Positions 51,912 to 61,010 of a DNA stretch of 64,000 nucleotides are shown one piece after another. Positions within the stretch are counted from its first letter, which is position 1. Each line of letters opens with the position of its first letter. The position numbers and the translations under genes were made by a program. Where the stretch lies: positions 124,001-188,000 of the forward strand of contig NZ_JAXMOC010000001.1 of the NCBI RefSeq assembly GCF_034670125.1, given 5' to 3'. The DNA comes from Maricaulis sp034670125 (GTDB taxonomy: Bacteria > Pseudomonadota > Alphaproteobacteria > Caulobacterales > Maricaulaceae). The notes under the pieces were generated by a model. That model had not been told where the DNA came from. It did not search any database and saw nothing but the letters and a program-made list of their open reading frames with translations.

Positions 51912-54900
51912 CAGGTCGGCCCCTCATTCTGGCCACTGGAGAGTCGAAGCTCGCACAATGTGTTGACCAGCTTCATCTGTTCGATGCTTGCACAGGGCAC
52001 TTCGAGCAGCCTCGGGCTGGCAAACACGAGGGCCAGTGCTTTTGCGCGCGAAACCGCAACGTTAATTCGGTTCAGCGAAAACAGGAACTCCAGATTGCGG
52101 GGCATTTCGGCCGCACTTGATGTCGCCATCGATACGAGGCAAACCGGCGCTTCCTGGCCCTGGAACTTGTCGACTGTTCCGACCCGCACTTCTGGGGGAA
52201 GCGCCGCGCGAAGTGCGTTTACCTGCGCGTTGTAAGGGGCAACGACCAGTATGTCGGCGTGAACAAGCGCCCGCTCCTCACCATCGCGATCACCGAACTT
52301 TCCACCGACAAGCTGTTCGATCTGCGTACAGATTGCGGAGACTTCCTCCTCGGAAACCTGCGCATTTCCGGTGTGCTCGACCGGGATGAAATGCGCCCCG
52401 GTCCGCAGCTCTCCTGCGGCATCATGAAGTCGTTGCCGGGATGCGCCAGCATCATTCCCCAACCGGTTCTCGTAAACCGCCTTGGAGATAAAGGCGCAGA
52501 CGCCGTCCTGCATACGGCGGCTGGTCGGCAGGAACACACCACGGTCATCGGGAACAGTCCGTTGATCGCCGAGAAGGTACTCAAGGCAGGATTGTCCGCT
52601 CTGCCCGGGGTGCGAGCCCTGAACAGGTTGGGGCAATTGCATCGGGTCTCCGACCAGGATGATATTCTTGGCACAGCGGCTCATCGCCATCAGATTAGCG
52701 ACGGACACCTGTCCGGCCTCATCGATGAACAGATAGTCGAACGCGTTCTCGTCGTAGCGTGCAAAATGCCATGCCGTGCCCCCGACAATGGCGGCCGCAT
52801 CAATTTCGGAATCCTCATTGTCGGTGACCACCAGAATGCGATCATGTGCTGGCGCGGCATCACTATCGCTAACCTTCTGCACGAGCTGCCCTGCAACGGC
52901 GTCATCATCCATGCGCCGGGCTGTCGCCAACAGCAGGTTCTCGATGGCCTTGTGCGAGTTCGACGAGATCGCGACCCGCTTGCCGCTCGCCACCAGACGA
53001 GAGATCGCCAGCGCGCTGACATAGGTCTTGCCGGTGCCGGGCGGCCCCTGGATGGCCAGCGTCGAGCGGTCGAGCTGTGCGATCGTTTCTGCAATCTGCT
53101 CCGGCAATTCTTCTGCGCCTGACAGGATATTTGCGCGTTCATCCCGAAAGCTCGGCGGCTGTCGGGTGAGGAAACGTCTGAATGCGGTGATGCTGGAATC
53201 ATCGGCAAGCAAGAGGTCGCTGGCGGACGCAACCCCCTCTACCAAGATTAGGTCACCGATAGGCCCCGGGGGCAGGAGATCGATCTCCGCCGGCGGCGGC
53301 CCGGCCTTTCCAGGGAACTGAATGAACACTTCGCCCCGGTCATGATCGAGCTCGAGAACCTTCACGGTGACCGGCATCTCCGCCGGCTTCAGGCTGGCGG
53401 TCTTGCCTTCCGCGACCTTCGTGTCCTGAGCAGGAAATCGATAACGCTGCCTGTGGACACCGCGGTTTCCGCGTTCTGCCTCCCCGATCGCCTCCAGTCC
53501 CGCAAGGCAGTCGAGGTCATCGACCAGATCGTCACTATCCTTGGCCATGCGATCGAATATCGCCCAATAGGCCGGCTTTTTCTCACGCCGGTGAAAGGCA
53601 CTGAGGTCGATGACCAGTTGTGCTTCTTCATCACCGAGAATGTCACGAAGCGGAGCCAGTCTGGCCGCATTCGCCGCATCCTCGGCTTCTTCCTCCGCAA
53701 CACGCTCCAGGTCGGGGCCCTCATGCCCGTCCCCGTCCAACAAGTCGGGCCAAGGGAGGTCGGCAGGGCGGGCCTTGTCGATCAGCCAGTCACGCAGCAA
53801 TTGCGTCGAGATGCAGTCGACTTCGTTGTAGTCCCGTATCTCCTGAAGAATGGCGGCATCGCCGGTCTCCCGCCATTTCTCGTATGCGACCACGCTGGCG
53901 CCAGCCGTCGCGACCTCGCCTTCGCGTTTCTCCATGTAGAAGGCTTCCAGATCCTTGATCGAGTACCCGCCCTCGGACACGCGGATCGAGCCGGTCACCA
54001 CGCCGTAGAGATCAACGAAGACCTTGTCGCGCTGGAACTGGTCGAGAAGTGACTCATGGGTCCGGTGCACCTTTGTCAGCTTGCGCAGGGCGGTGATCTC
54101 GTACGGGGCGTAGTGATAGATGTGGGCGCCGGGGTAAGCGACCAGCCTGTCGCGGAAGAATTTCATTAGCGCGTCCAGAGACTTGCCTTCAGATTCGCGA
54201 TCATGGGCCCAGAAGTCCCGGAATTGCCACGTCCCACCTTCCCGAAACCATACGCCATGCAGGTATTCGAGGCCTCCCTCGAAATAGGGATCCCCCTCGA
54301 TGTCGTAGAACATGTCTCCTTCATCCGGGCGGGGCAGGCGGTCGAATCCGCGGCCAGGCTCAACCGGCAGGCGTTCGAAAGCCGGAGGTCCGCCCGCGCG
54401 TCGGGCTCGCTGAAGGCGTGCATGTGACACCAGCTTGTCCTGGGTGCGCGGTGCGAGCTTGGGTATGCGTCCCCGCACCTCCGCAAGTGCGTTGATGGTT
54501 GTGATGCCGGCAGCCTCGAGCTTGCGGCGCTGGCTGGTCAGAACGCCGGGCAACAGGACCAGACTGTCATCGGCCTCCCATTCATTCCGGCAGTGTTCGC
54601 GCCAGCGACAGAGATTGCAGGCTGGAACCGGCTCCGGCCGCGTCTCGGGTCGTGCTTCCACGAAGGCCTCGAAGCGCTCGCGGGCCAGGCGCGCGTAGGC
54701 GCGGACGTCGTCCAGGCGCACGGTATATCGTTCACCCGATCCCAGTTCGAGGTGGGCACATTCAGGCGCGACACCCTGGATGTCGGTCAGCAGGTCGGAG
54801 TAAAGGCACAGCTGCAGGATCTGGCCGGGTTTGGGCGACCGACTCAGCTTGGTATCGGCGACCTCATAGCTGAAGGCGCCCAAATCTGACGGCCGTTCCA

Positions 54901-55258
54901 CCCGGTAGAGGAAATCAGCATACCCGCCCCAGCGCCCCTCAGCGCCAAGGGCAGCCTGCGCCACAACCTCGCGGCCTGATCGCAGGGCCTCCAGCGTGGC
55001 CGCACGTTCCAGTTCAGGCGACGCAAACTTGCGCTCGAGCTCGACGACGTCCAGTCCCTCAACCTGAAGGCGCTCGGTGAACGCCGCTTCGTGGGCATGC
55101 CCCTGGTCCTGCACCAGCCGCATCTCGTCATCATCCGCAGCCGGGGTGATGTCACCTTGTTCCAGATAACGCAGATTCAGCGCGGTCGCATGTTGACACC
55201 CCTGAAGCCGCATCAGGTCTGACGCGTAGAAGCTCAGGTTTCCGTTGGTCTTTTTCAT
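51911..55258 (-). CDS. RecB-like nuclease / RNase H-like / SF1 helicase fusion (TM0106 type)
   Basis: The protein has about 1,115 residues. The N-terminal third is a RecB/Cas4-like nuclease (GYADFLYRV, then YEVADTK, then LQLCLYSDLL) with an iron-sulfur-like cysteine set including CNLCRWREHC. A DEDD-type RNase H-like domain follows (MFYDIEGDPYF ... DYNEVDC). The C-terminal half is a superfamily 1 helicase: Walker A IQGPPGTGKT, DYLFIDEAGQ, GDPMQLPQ, and the late motifs VGTVDKFQGQE and NVAVSRAK. I chose the ATG at 55258, which follows GAGGGGCGG; the frame reaches 55315, but that overlaps an operator-like palindrome. It is the first gene of the leftward defence operon. Confidence 0.87.
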   Translation of the reverse strand: MKKTNGNLSFYASDLMRLQGCQHATALNLRYLEQGDITPAADDDEMRLVQDQGHAHEAAFTERLQVEGLDVVELERKFASPELERAATLEALRSGREVVAQAALGAEGRWGGYADFLYRVERPSDLGAFSYEVADTKLSRSPKPGQILQLCLYSDLLTDIQGVAPECAHLELGSGERYTVRLDDVRAYARLARERFEAFVEARPETRPEPVPACNLCRWREHCRNEWEADDSLVLLPGVLTSQRRKLEAAGITTINALAEVRGRIPKLAPRTQDKLVSHARLQRARRAGGPPAFERLPVEPGRGFDRLPRPDEGDMFYDIEGDPYFEGGLEYLHGVWFREGGTWQFRDFWAHDRESEGKSLDALMKFFRDRLVAYPGAHIYHYAPYEITALRKLTKVHRTHESLLDQFQRDKVFVDLYGVVTGSIRVSEGGYSIKDLEAFYMEKREGEVATAGASVVAYEKWRETGDAAILQEIRDYNEVDCISTQLLRDWLIDKARPADLPWPDLLDGDGHEGPDLERVAEEEAEDAANAARLAPLRDILGDEEAQLVIDLSAFHRREKKPAYWAIFDRMAKDSDDLVDDLDCLAGLEAIGEAERGNRGVHRQRYRFPAQDTKVAEGKTASLKPAEMPVTVKVLELDHDRGEVFIQFPGKAGPPPAEIDLLPPGPIGDLILVEGVASASDLLLADDSSITAFRRFLTRQPPSFRDERANILSGAEELPEQIAETIAQLDRSTLAIQGPPGTGKTYVSALAISRLVASGKRVAISSNSHKAIENLLLATARRMDDDAVAGQLVQKVSDSDAAPAHDRILVVTDNEDSEIDAAAIVGGTAWHFARYDENAFDYLFIDEAGQVSVANLMAMSRCAKNIILVGDPMQLPQPVQGSHPGQSGQSCLEYLLGDQRTVPDDRGVFLPTSRRMQDGVCAFISKAVYENRLGNDAGASRQRLHDAAGELRTGAHFIPVEHTGNAQVSEEEVSAICTQIEQLVGGKFGDRDGEERALVHADILVVAPYNAQVNALRAALPPEVRVGTVDKFQGQEAPVCLVSMATSSAAEMPRNLEFLFSLNRINVAVSRAKALALVFASPRLLEVPCASIEQMKLVNTLCELRLSSGQNEGPT

Positions 55259-55307
55259 CCGCCCCTCGATGTGCTCGTTTTCCGTGCAAGTTATCCTGCA
55301 ACAGCAG

Positions 55308-55326
55308 GGCGACAAAACCTGTCACC
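55308..55326. promoter_or_regulatory. Palindrome GGCGACA-N5-TGTCACC before the leftward defence operon
   Basis: A 19-base inverted repeat (seven-base arms with one mismatched pair, spacer AAACC) lies 50 bases upstream of the helicase-nuclease ATG. The same arms recur at 55739-55757 before the rightward operon. The match suggests one shared regulator. Confidence 0.75.
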
Positions 55327-55738
55327 ATCGGCCACAATAGCAAAGATGCGCGAATTCGGCTGACGCCTGGGCGAAGATCAGAGGAACACGCCGGTGGCAC
55401 CTAGCTTACAGCGCAAATGTTCAGGCGAGGGCTGGACGCGCCCACAGCTCGACAGGGCTCCTCGCCGACGATGAACCATGTCTCATTAGCTAAAGGATGA
55501 GCAGCGGCGTCGGGCCTGTTTCCTTTGAGCCACTAAAGAATAGGACCTAATCGCTCCAGTGTGTCGCGCTTTCGCATGTGTGCCCTGGAGAAGTGCTGCC
55601 CCTTGAAAATTCTCCCAAACGCCCTGCTCCCGACCTTCACGCGGCCGCATTCGGTGTCTGACCGGGTACATGTATGAATTTGATTATTCCCTTGCGGGCA
55701 CAATTTTTAGTGTGCCAACCTTCCCAATGCACCAAGTT
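55327..55738. other. Intergenic region between the two divergent defence operons
   Basis: About 410 bases without a convincing gene. It is AT-richer near 55,670-55,720, where an inverted repeat GGCACA-N8-TGTGCC lies. It must contain promoters for both operons; no single minus-35/minus-10 pair is compelling. Confidence 0.6.
55697..55716. promoter_or_regulatory. Inverted repeat GGCACA-N8-TGTGCC
   Basis: Perfect six-base arms with an AT-rich spacer (ATTTTTAG), upstream of the rightward defence operon. It could be a second operator. It differs from the GGCGACA site. Confidence 0.4.
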
Positions 55739-55757
55739 GGCGACAGTTTTTGTCACC
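55739..55757. promoter_or_regulatory. Palindrome GGCGACA-N5-TGTCACC before the rightward defence operon
   Basis: The same seven-base arms as at 55308-55326, here with spacer GTTTT, lie 52 bases upstream of the chosen ATG of the GHKL ATPase gene. The nearly equal distance to both first genes favours a functional operator. Confidence 0.75.
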
Positions 55758-55808
55758 CACCCGATTTAAGGGTTGGGCGCATGGTATTTTCTGAATTCGG
55801 GCGCATCG

Positions 55809-57278
55809 ATGAAATTCATAAACAATCCTCCAGACGCTGCATCATTGATGATGTCGGCACGAAGCTTTGGAAACTACGATCTTGCGGCGGCACTCGCCGA
55901 CCTGATCGACAACAGCATCAAGGCCGAGGCGTCCGAAGTCGCTGTTCAATGCCTGTTCAATGGAGGAAACCCCGAGGTTCGAGTTACGGACAATGGTTGC
56001 GGCATGTCCGGCGGAGACCTCCAGAACGCCATGCGACCAGCCTCCACAAACCCCGCGGACGAGCGCTTGCCGGACGATCTCGGACGGTTCGGGTGGGGCC
56101 TGAAGTCGGCGTCTTTTTCACAGTGCAAGCGCCTGACGGTCGTATCCAAGCAAGATGGCGCGCTCTCAGGTGCCGTTTGGGATCTCGAAGACCTTGACGA
56201 GTGGAAGATGGGTATCCTGTCGGCCGAAGATTTCGACGCCATTGACCACGGTCTGGATGAAGCAACGAGCGGAACGTCAGTCATCTGGGAGAAATGTGAC
56301 CGGCTTTCCGAAAACGGCTCGATTTCTCCCGAGGATTTCAACGACGCCATCGATCAAACCGCTGATCAGCTTGCCCTGGTGTTCCACCGATTTCTTGAAG
56401 GGTTGGCCAAACGCAGGCCGCGGCTTTCCCTCTCGATCAACGGAACAGTACTTGCGGCCTATGACCCATTCTATCGAGGGCACGAAGCGACCCAGCACCT
56501 CGAGGCTGAACCACTTCGCATTGATGGAAGCACAGTCACGATCCAACCTTACGTGCTGCCACATTTTTCCAAATTGCGCCCCCAAGAGCACGAAAAGCTG
56601 GGAGGACAAGATGGGTTCCTTCGAAATCAGGGGTTCTACGTCTACAGGAACGATCGATTGATCATTCATGGAACTTGGTTTCGCCTCGCCAAGTTCGGGG
56701 AACTGTCACAGCTGGTTCGAATAAGCGTCGACATCCCGAACTCCATGGATGACATGTGGAAGATCACGGTCGACAAGAGCGATGCACAACTTCCCGCACT
56801 CCTTCGGACGCGTCTTCGTCAGATCGTGAACGGGATAAAGAAGAAGTCAGGGAGGACCTATCGGCAACGCGGCGGGCGCATCGATTCTCCCACAACCCAG
56901 GCCGTTTGGAAGCGCTACTCTCGCAACAATGAAATCCGGTACGAGATCAATCTGGAGCACCCGACAATAGCGGCGCTGATTTCCAGCCTTGATCCCGAAA
57001 CGGCGCCGCTTGCCAGGGCCGCGCTCAGGCAGATCGAGCAAAACTTTCCCGTATCCGCATTTGCCGACGACTCACTGACGAGAAGTGACGACATCAGTCA
57101 GTCGGTGATGTCACCGGCTGAGATCGAACGGCAGCTGGGCGTGATCGCTCCCAGGTTGTTGGCTCAGGCGAATGGCGATGTCTCGAAGACACGAAAGATG
57201 CTCGAGTGCACGGAACCATTCCAGGCGCACTGGGATTTCGTTGAGCACAAACTGGATGAATGGGACTTCAAGGCATGA
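55809..57278 (+). CDS. MORC/MutL-like GHKL ATPase
   Basis: The protein has 489 residues. GHKL motifs are clear: the N box ALADLIDNSIKA (residues 28-39), the G1 box DNGCGM (61-66) and the G2 box GRFGWGLKSASFSQ (92-105). Such MORC/MutL-like ATPases occur in bacterial restriction-like operons with Z1 proteins. They are thought to clamp or reshape DNA in an ATP-driven way. I chose the ATG at 55809; the frame opens at a TTG at 55773. It is the first gene of the rightward operon, and the stop overlaps the Z1 start. Confidence 0.86.
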   Translation: MKFINNPPDAASLMMSARSFGNYDLAAALADLIDNSIKAEASEVAVQCLFNGGNPEVRVTDNGCGMSGGDLQNAMRPASTNPADERLPDDLGRFGWGLKSASFSQCKRLTVVSKQDGALSGAVWDLEDLDEWKMGILSAEDFDAIDHGLDEATSGTSVIWEKCDRLSENGSISPEDFNDAIDQTADQLALVFHRFLEGLAKRRPRLSLSINGTVLAAYDPFYRGHEATQHLEAEPLRIDGSTVTIQPYVLPHFSKLRPQEHEKLGGQDGFLRNQGFYVYRNDRLIIHGTWFRLAKFGELSQLVRISVDIPNSMDDMWKITVDKSDAQLPALLRTRLRQIVNGIKKKSGRTYRQRGGRIDSPTTQAVWKRYSRNNEIRYEINLEHPTIAALISSLDPETAPLARAALRQIEQNFPVSAFADDSLTRSDDISQSVMSPAEIERQLGVIAPRLLAQANGDVSKTRKMLECTEPFQAHWDFVEHKLDEWDFKA

Positions 57279-60040
57279 TGGACGATCCACGCATAGTTTA
57301 TCTGCGAGCGGAACTCTTCCGCAGATTTTCCGAAGACCTGCGGACCCGGCAAGCAATTCCGGAGGGCGGAATTGAAGAAGTGGTTGACGGTTCGCCCTTC
57401 CCGTTCTCGGACGAAGAACGCCATCTGATCATACGAAAGTTCGAAAGTACGTTTTCGGTCACTCAGGGAATGGGGACCGCGGTACTCGCCGACCACCGTC
57501 CCTGGCTGGCGGAGAGGGCACCAGTCACGAATTTCTACTACTGGAACAGGCTGCAGAGCTACTATCTCGACGGTGGCAATCTGCCGCCCAACGTCGTCTC
57601 AACGCTAGACCAGGTCACGGACGAGGTTCTCGACTATTGTGGGGATCCGCAGACGGAAGGGCACTGGAGGCGACGCGGGATGGTCATTGGTCACGTCCAA
57701 TCTGGAAAGACCACGAACTATTCCGCATTGATCACAAAGGCAGCCGACACGGGATACAAGATCATTATTCTCCTGGCAGGCATGACGAACTCATTGCGCG
57801 CGCAGACCCAGGAGCGGATTGACGAAACCTTTATTGGCAAGAAATCCCTTTTCCACGCCGCATTTGAAGAGACATTGTCACTTGCTGATTTTGGTGATGG
57901 ACCGAAACGCTTTCCAGCATACGGGACATCACGCGACCGTGACTTCAAGAAAGAAAACTCGGACTACGGCGTCACCATTTCAGCGCTGAAGGAGCCGATC
58001 ATCTTCGTGATGAAGAAAAACGTGTCGACCCTGGAGAACCTATCTGCATGGCTCGACAGCCAGATGCACGGGGCCGGGATCGATCATCCGTTGCTGCTCA
58101 TCGACGACGAGGCAGACAATGCCTCCATCAACACAACGAAGGATGCTGGCAAGGTCACCGCAATCAATGGAGCTATCAGGGGCATCCTCGATAAGTTCAA
58201 TCGATCAACCTACATCGGCTACACCGCGACACCGTTTGCCAACATCTTCATTGATCCATCGACTGAAGATGAGATGTTCGGAGACGACCTCTTTCCCAAA
58301 CACTTCATCAAGGCGCTTGATGCGCCGAACAACTATGTCGGAGCGCACCGGGTGTTCGGTGATGGCGACCTAGCGGAAACGATGGTTCGAGTGGTGGATG
58401 ACTATCAAGACGTTCTTCCACTGAAACACAAGAACGGGGCCCCCCTTACAACGCTCCCGGAAACCCTCCTCAAAGCCATTCGTGTCTTTTTTCTTGCGCG
58501 AGCGATCCGCGTTTTGCGAGGTGACGGGAAGAAGCATTGCTCCATGATGATCAATGTCAGTCGCTTCAATGCGATGCAGGAGCAAGTTCTCGGACTTGTA
58601 TACGCCTACTCTGAACGCCTCAAGAAAGCCATTCGCGTCAATGCAGGCCTCGGAAAACGGGCTCTGGATGATCCCGATATTGCTGCCCTTGCGGCAACCT
58701 TTGGCGAGGAATATCCGTCGCTGGAGTACAGCTTCGATGATGTCCTGAAGGTGTTCATAGATGCGTCGCGGCCGATCGAGACGCGGACCGTCAACATGAA
58801 GGGCGGTGCACTTGATTATTCGGCGAACAAGGACACGGGACTTCATATTATCGCAATTGGCGGCCTAGCGCTGTCTCGCGGCCTCACACTTGAGGGGTTG
58901 TGCGTTTCCTACATTCTGAGAAACACCGCTGCGTCTGACACCTTGATGCAGATGGCTCGCTGGTTCGGGTACAGGCCAGAATTTGAGGACCTATGCCGTC
59001 TTTACCTGCCGAGGCGGTCCCTCGAGCATTATGACTACATTGCGGATGCGATCGAAGAGTTGCGGTCCGAGGTGAAGAGGATGCGAGCCCGGAACGAGAC
59101 GCCCGAGCAGTTCGGTTTGAAGGTCCGGCGCAGCGAAACCGGTATCGCAGTAACCGCAGGCAACAAGATGCGAGCCTCGGAGAAAAGAGAGTTTGCAGCA
59201 GACCTGTCAGGCAAGCACATCGAGGGACACACCCTCAAGGACGATGCCGCAACGAACAGGCATCATCTGGACACCGTGGTGAGTTTCATCGAGGGGCTGG
59301 GGCATCCTGTCGATGCAACAGAGGATCCCGATCCGGAAATTGCTGGCCAAAGGGCGAAGCACTTGACCTGGAAAGGCGTGTCGGGTCGGGCAGTGATAGA
59401 GCTTCTTGAAGTTTTCGATTTCCCGATCAAGCAAACTGTCCTTGGTCAGATTGAGGGAAGGCGCTCTCTTGCAATCGATTATCTTTCGGACCGCATAGAT
59501 GGGGAACTCGAAGAGTGGGATGTTGTCGTGCCACTGCTGGACGCGCAGCGGTTATCGCGGCCGGAGAACCCGCGCTATGAACTCTGCGGGGAAGCTCGTG
59601 CGATCCGAACGCGCCCATACCCCACGGACTCCGAGCGGGATCTAACACTTTACAGGCCGTACGGCTTCCGTAACCGAATAGCGGATCCAAAAGACGCGAG
59701 CTTGCTCCTTACCAAGGAGCATGTCAGTGCGGCCGAAAGGGCAAAGGACGAAAACACCCACCTGAAGGGTGATCGTGCTTTTTGTCTCGAACGGGATCGT
59801 CCCCTGCTGTTGATTCATCTCTTCAGGGCGGGCGAAGAGCGAGGGTCGGGCGAACACGCCGACGGGACCCTGCGTGGTGAAATCTCGGTGTCTCTCAGCT
59901 TCTGTCTTCCCGGAACGCAAAAAACTGTCCGAGCCAAGACCTATCACGTCAACAAGGTCTGGTTGAAATCCATGGCAGACGATCTGGATGAAGCGCGCGA
60001 CGATGACGAAGAGGCATTGAGCGGAGGTAACGATGATTGA
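57275..60040 (+). CDS. Z1-domain superfamily II-like ATPase
   Basis: The protein has about 921 residues. The Z1 domain shows Walker A GHVQSGKT (GMVIGHVQSGKTTNYSALI near residue 140), an LLLIDDEADNAS Walker B and the GYTATPFANIFIDP motif III. The second helicase-like half has GGLALSRGLTLEGL and LMQMARWFGYRPEF, typical of Z1 proteins. It is expected to move along or open DNA with ATP. The ATG at 57275 overlaps the GHKL stop (ATGA); another ATG follows at once. The start of the next gene lies inside its end. Confidence 0.9.
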   Translation: MMDDPRIVYLRAELFRRFSEDLRTRQAIPEGGIEEVVDGSPFPFSDEERHLIIRKFESTFSVTQGMGTAVLADHRPWLAERAPVTNFYYWNRLQSYYLDGGNLPPNVVSTLDQVTDEVLDYCGDPQTEGHWRRRGMVIGHVQSGKTTNYSALITKAADTGYKIIILLAGMTNSLRAQTQERIDETFIGKKSLFHAAFEETLSLADFGDGPKRFPAYGTSRDRDFKKENSDYGVTISALKEPIIFVMKKNVSTLENLSAWLDSQMHGAGIDHPLLLIDDEADNASINTTKDAGKVTAINGAIRGILDKFNRSTYIGYTATPFANIFIDPSTEDEMFGDDLFPKHFIKALDAPNNYVGAHRVFGDGDLAETMVRVVDDYQDVLPLKHKNGAPLTTLPETLLKAIRVFFLARAIRVLRGDGKKHCSMMINVSRFNAMQEQVLGLVYAYSERLKKAIRVNAGLGKRALDDPDIAALAATFGEEYPSLEYSFDDVLKVFIDASRPIETRTVNMKGGALDYSANKDTGLHIIAIGGLALSRGLTLEGLCVSYILRNTAASDTLMQMARWFGYRPEFEDLCRLYLPRRSLEHYDYIADAIEELRSEVKRMRARNETPEQFGLKVRRSETGIAVTAGNKMRASEKREFAADLSGKHIEGHTLKDDAATNRHHLDTVVSFIEGLGHPVDATEDPDPEIAGQRAKHLTWKGVSGRAVIELLEVFDFPIKQTVLGQIEGRRSLAIDYLSDRIDGELEEWDVVVPLLDAQRLSRPENPRYELCGEARAIRTRPYPTDSERDLTLYRPYGFRNRIADPKDASLLLTKEHVSAAERAKDENTHLKGDRAFCLERDRPLLLIHLFRAGEERGSGEHADGTLRGEISVSLSFCLPGTQKTVRAKTYHVNKVWLKSMADDLDEARDDDEEALSGGNDD

Positions 60041-61010
60041 AATCTGGGCAGAGATAACGAAGCCAAAAGGCAACGATCTCAACTTCAAACGTTGTGATCC
60101 GGATCACCCTCTCGATCTTTTTCTGGGACGTGAAGCAGATGGGAAATACATCCTGTTTCTGGAGGGTCTCAAGGAGAGCCTCGAAGGGCTCCCAAGCCTG
60201 GCAGGCGTGGAGATGCTCTGTCGCGCAGACCGACACGGCACCTCAGCGCTTGTTCTAAGGCTTGTCGACGTGGAGCAAGAAACCCTCTTCAAGTCGCTAT
60301 GCGAAGATCTCCTGCAGGGCACTCGAAAGCTGGATTTTCGCGCCAACTCCACAGGAGCATTCCTGATCGTGAAGAGAATGCGGCGCTGGCAGGAGCTCTT
60401 CCAGAGACGAAAAACCAAGTTGCTTTCGCGACAGCAGATTATTGGTCTCGTTGGTGAGCTGGTTTTCTTGCGGGAAGTTCTAAATCAGTTCGATGACGCC
60501 GACGCCGCCCTGCGCAGCTGGCGCGGCCCTTATGGAGACGAACAGGATTTTGCGATAGGCGATACGATCGTCGAAACAAAGACACAATTGTCCACCGCAG
60601 ACCAGGCGTTGAAGATTTCATCCGAGGCTCAGCTGGATACGACGTCCGGTCCGATAATTGTCGTTCATCAGACGATCGCTTCGACAGAACGGGCAAGTCC
60701 CAACAGCCTTACGCTCAACGAACACGTCGCCGATATCAGGTCGACGCTGGAGACTGCAAGCCCGGTCGCAATCGACTTTCTCGAGGCTGGCTTGCTTGCC
60801 GCGGGTTACCAGGAGCGCTCGGAGTATGATGAAGAGGCGTGGGAACCAGTGACCCGAACAATTTTCGAGATCGAGAACGACTTTCCGCGGCTGGTGCCCG
60901 GGAACATGCAGACAGGCATTGAGCGGGTCAGATATCAGATAATGCTAGATTTCTGCCGAGAATTCCAACGATCAGACGAATGGCTTGACGAAAGGGTTTT
61001 CAGTGCTTGA
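60033..61010 (+). CDS. DUF4420 PD-(D/E)XK-superfamily protein
   Basis: The 325-residue protein has a nuclease-like core: LIGLVGELVFLREV-type helix with Glu near residue 140, then a core GDEQDFAIGDTIVETKTQ (D...E-x-K) near residues 169-186. This is the DUF4420 pattern. Ribosome site GGAGG sits six bases before the ATG, within the Z1 3' end. It probably supplies DNA cutting for the GHKL-Z1 machine. Confidence 0.83.
   Translation: MIEIWAEITKPKGNDLNFKRCDPDHPLDLFLGREADGKYILFLEGLKESLEGLPSLAGVEMLCRADRHGTSALVLRLVDVEQETLFKSLCEDLLQGTRKLDFRANSTGAFLIVKRMRRWQELFQRRKTKLLSRQQIIGLVGELVFLREVLNQFDDADAALRSWRGPYGDEQDFAIGDTIVETKTQLSTADQALKISSEAQLDTTSGPIIVVHQTIASTERASPNSLTLNEHVADIRSTLETASPVAIDFLEAGLLAAGYQERSEYDEEAWEPVTRTIFEIENDFPRLVPGNMQTGIERVRYQIMLDFCREFQRSDEWLDERVFSA

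Noticed and set aside
55259..55315. Longer N terminus of the helicase-nuclease beginning at 55315
   Set aside because: It has no ribosome site, is Cys-rich and atypical, and overlaps the operator palindrome.
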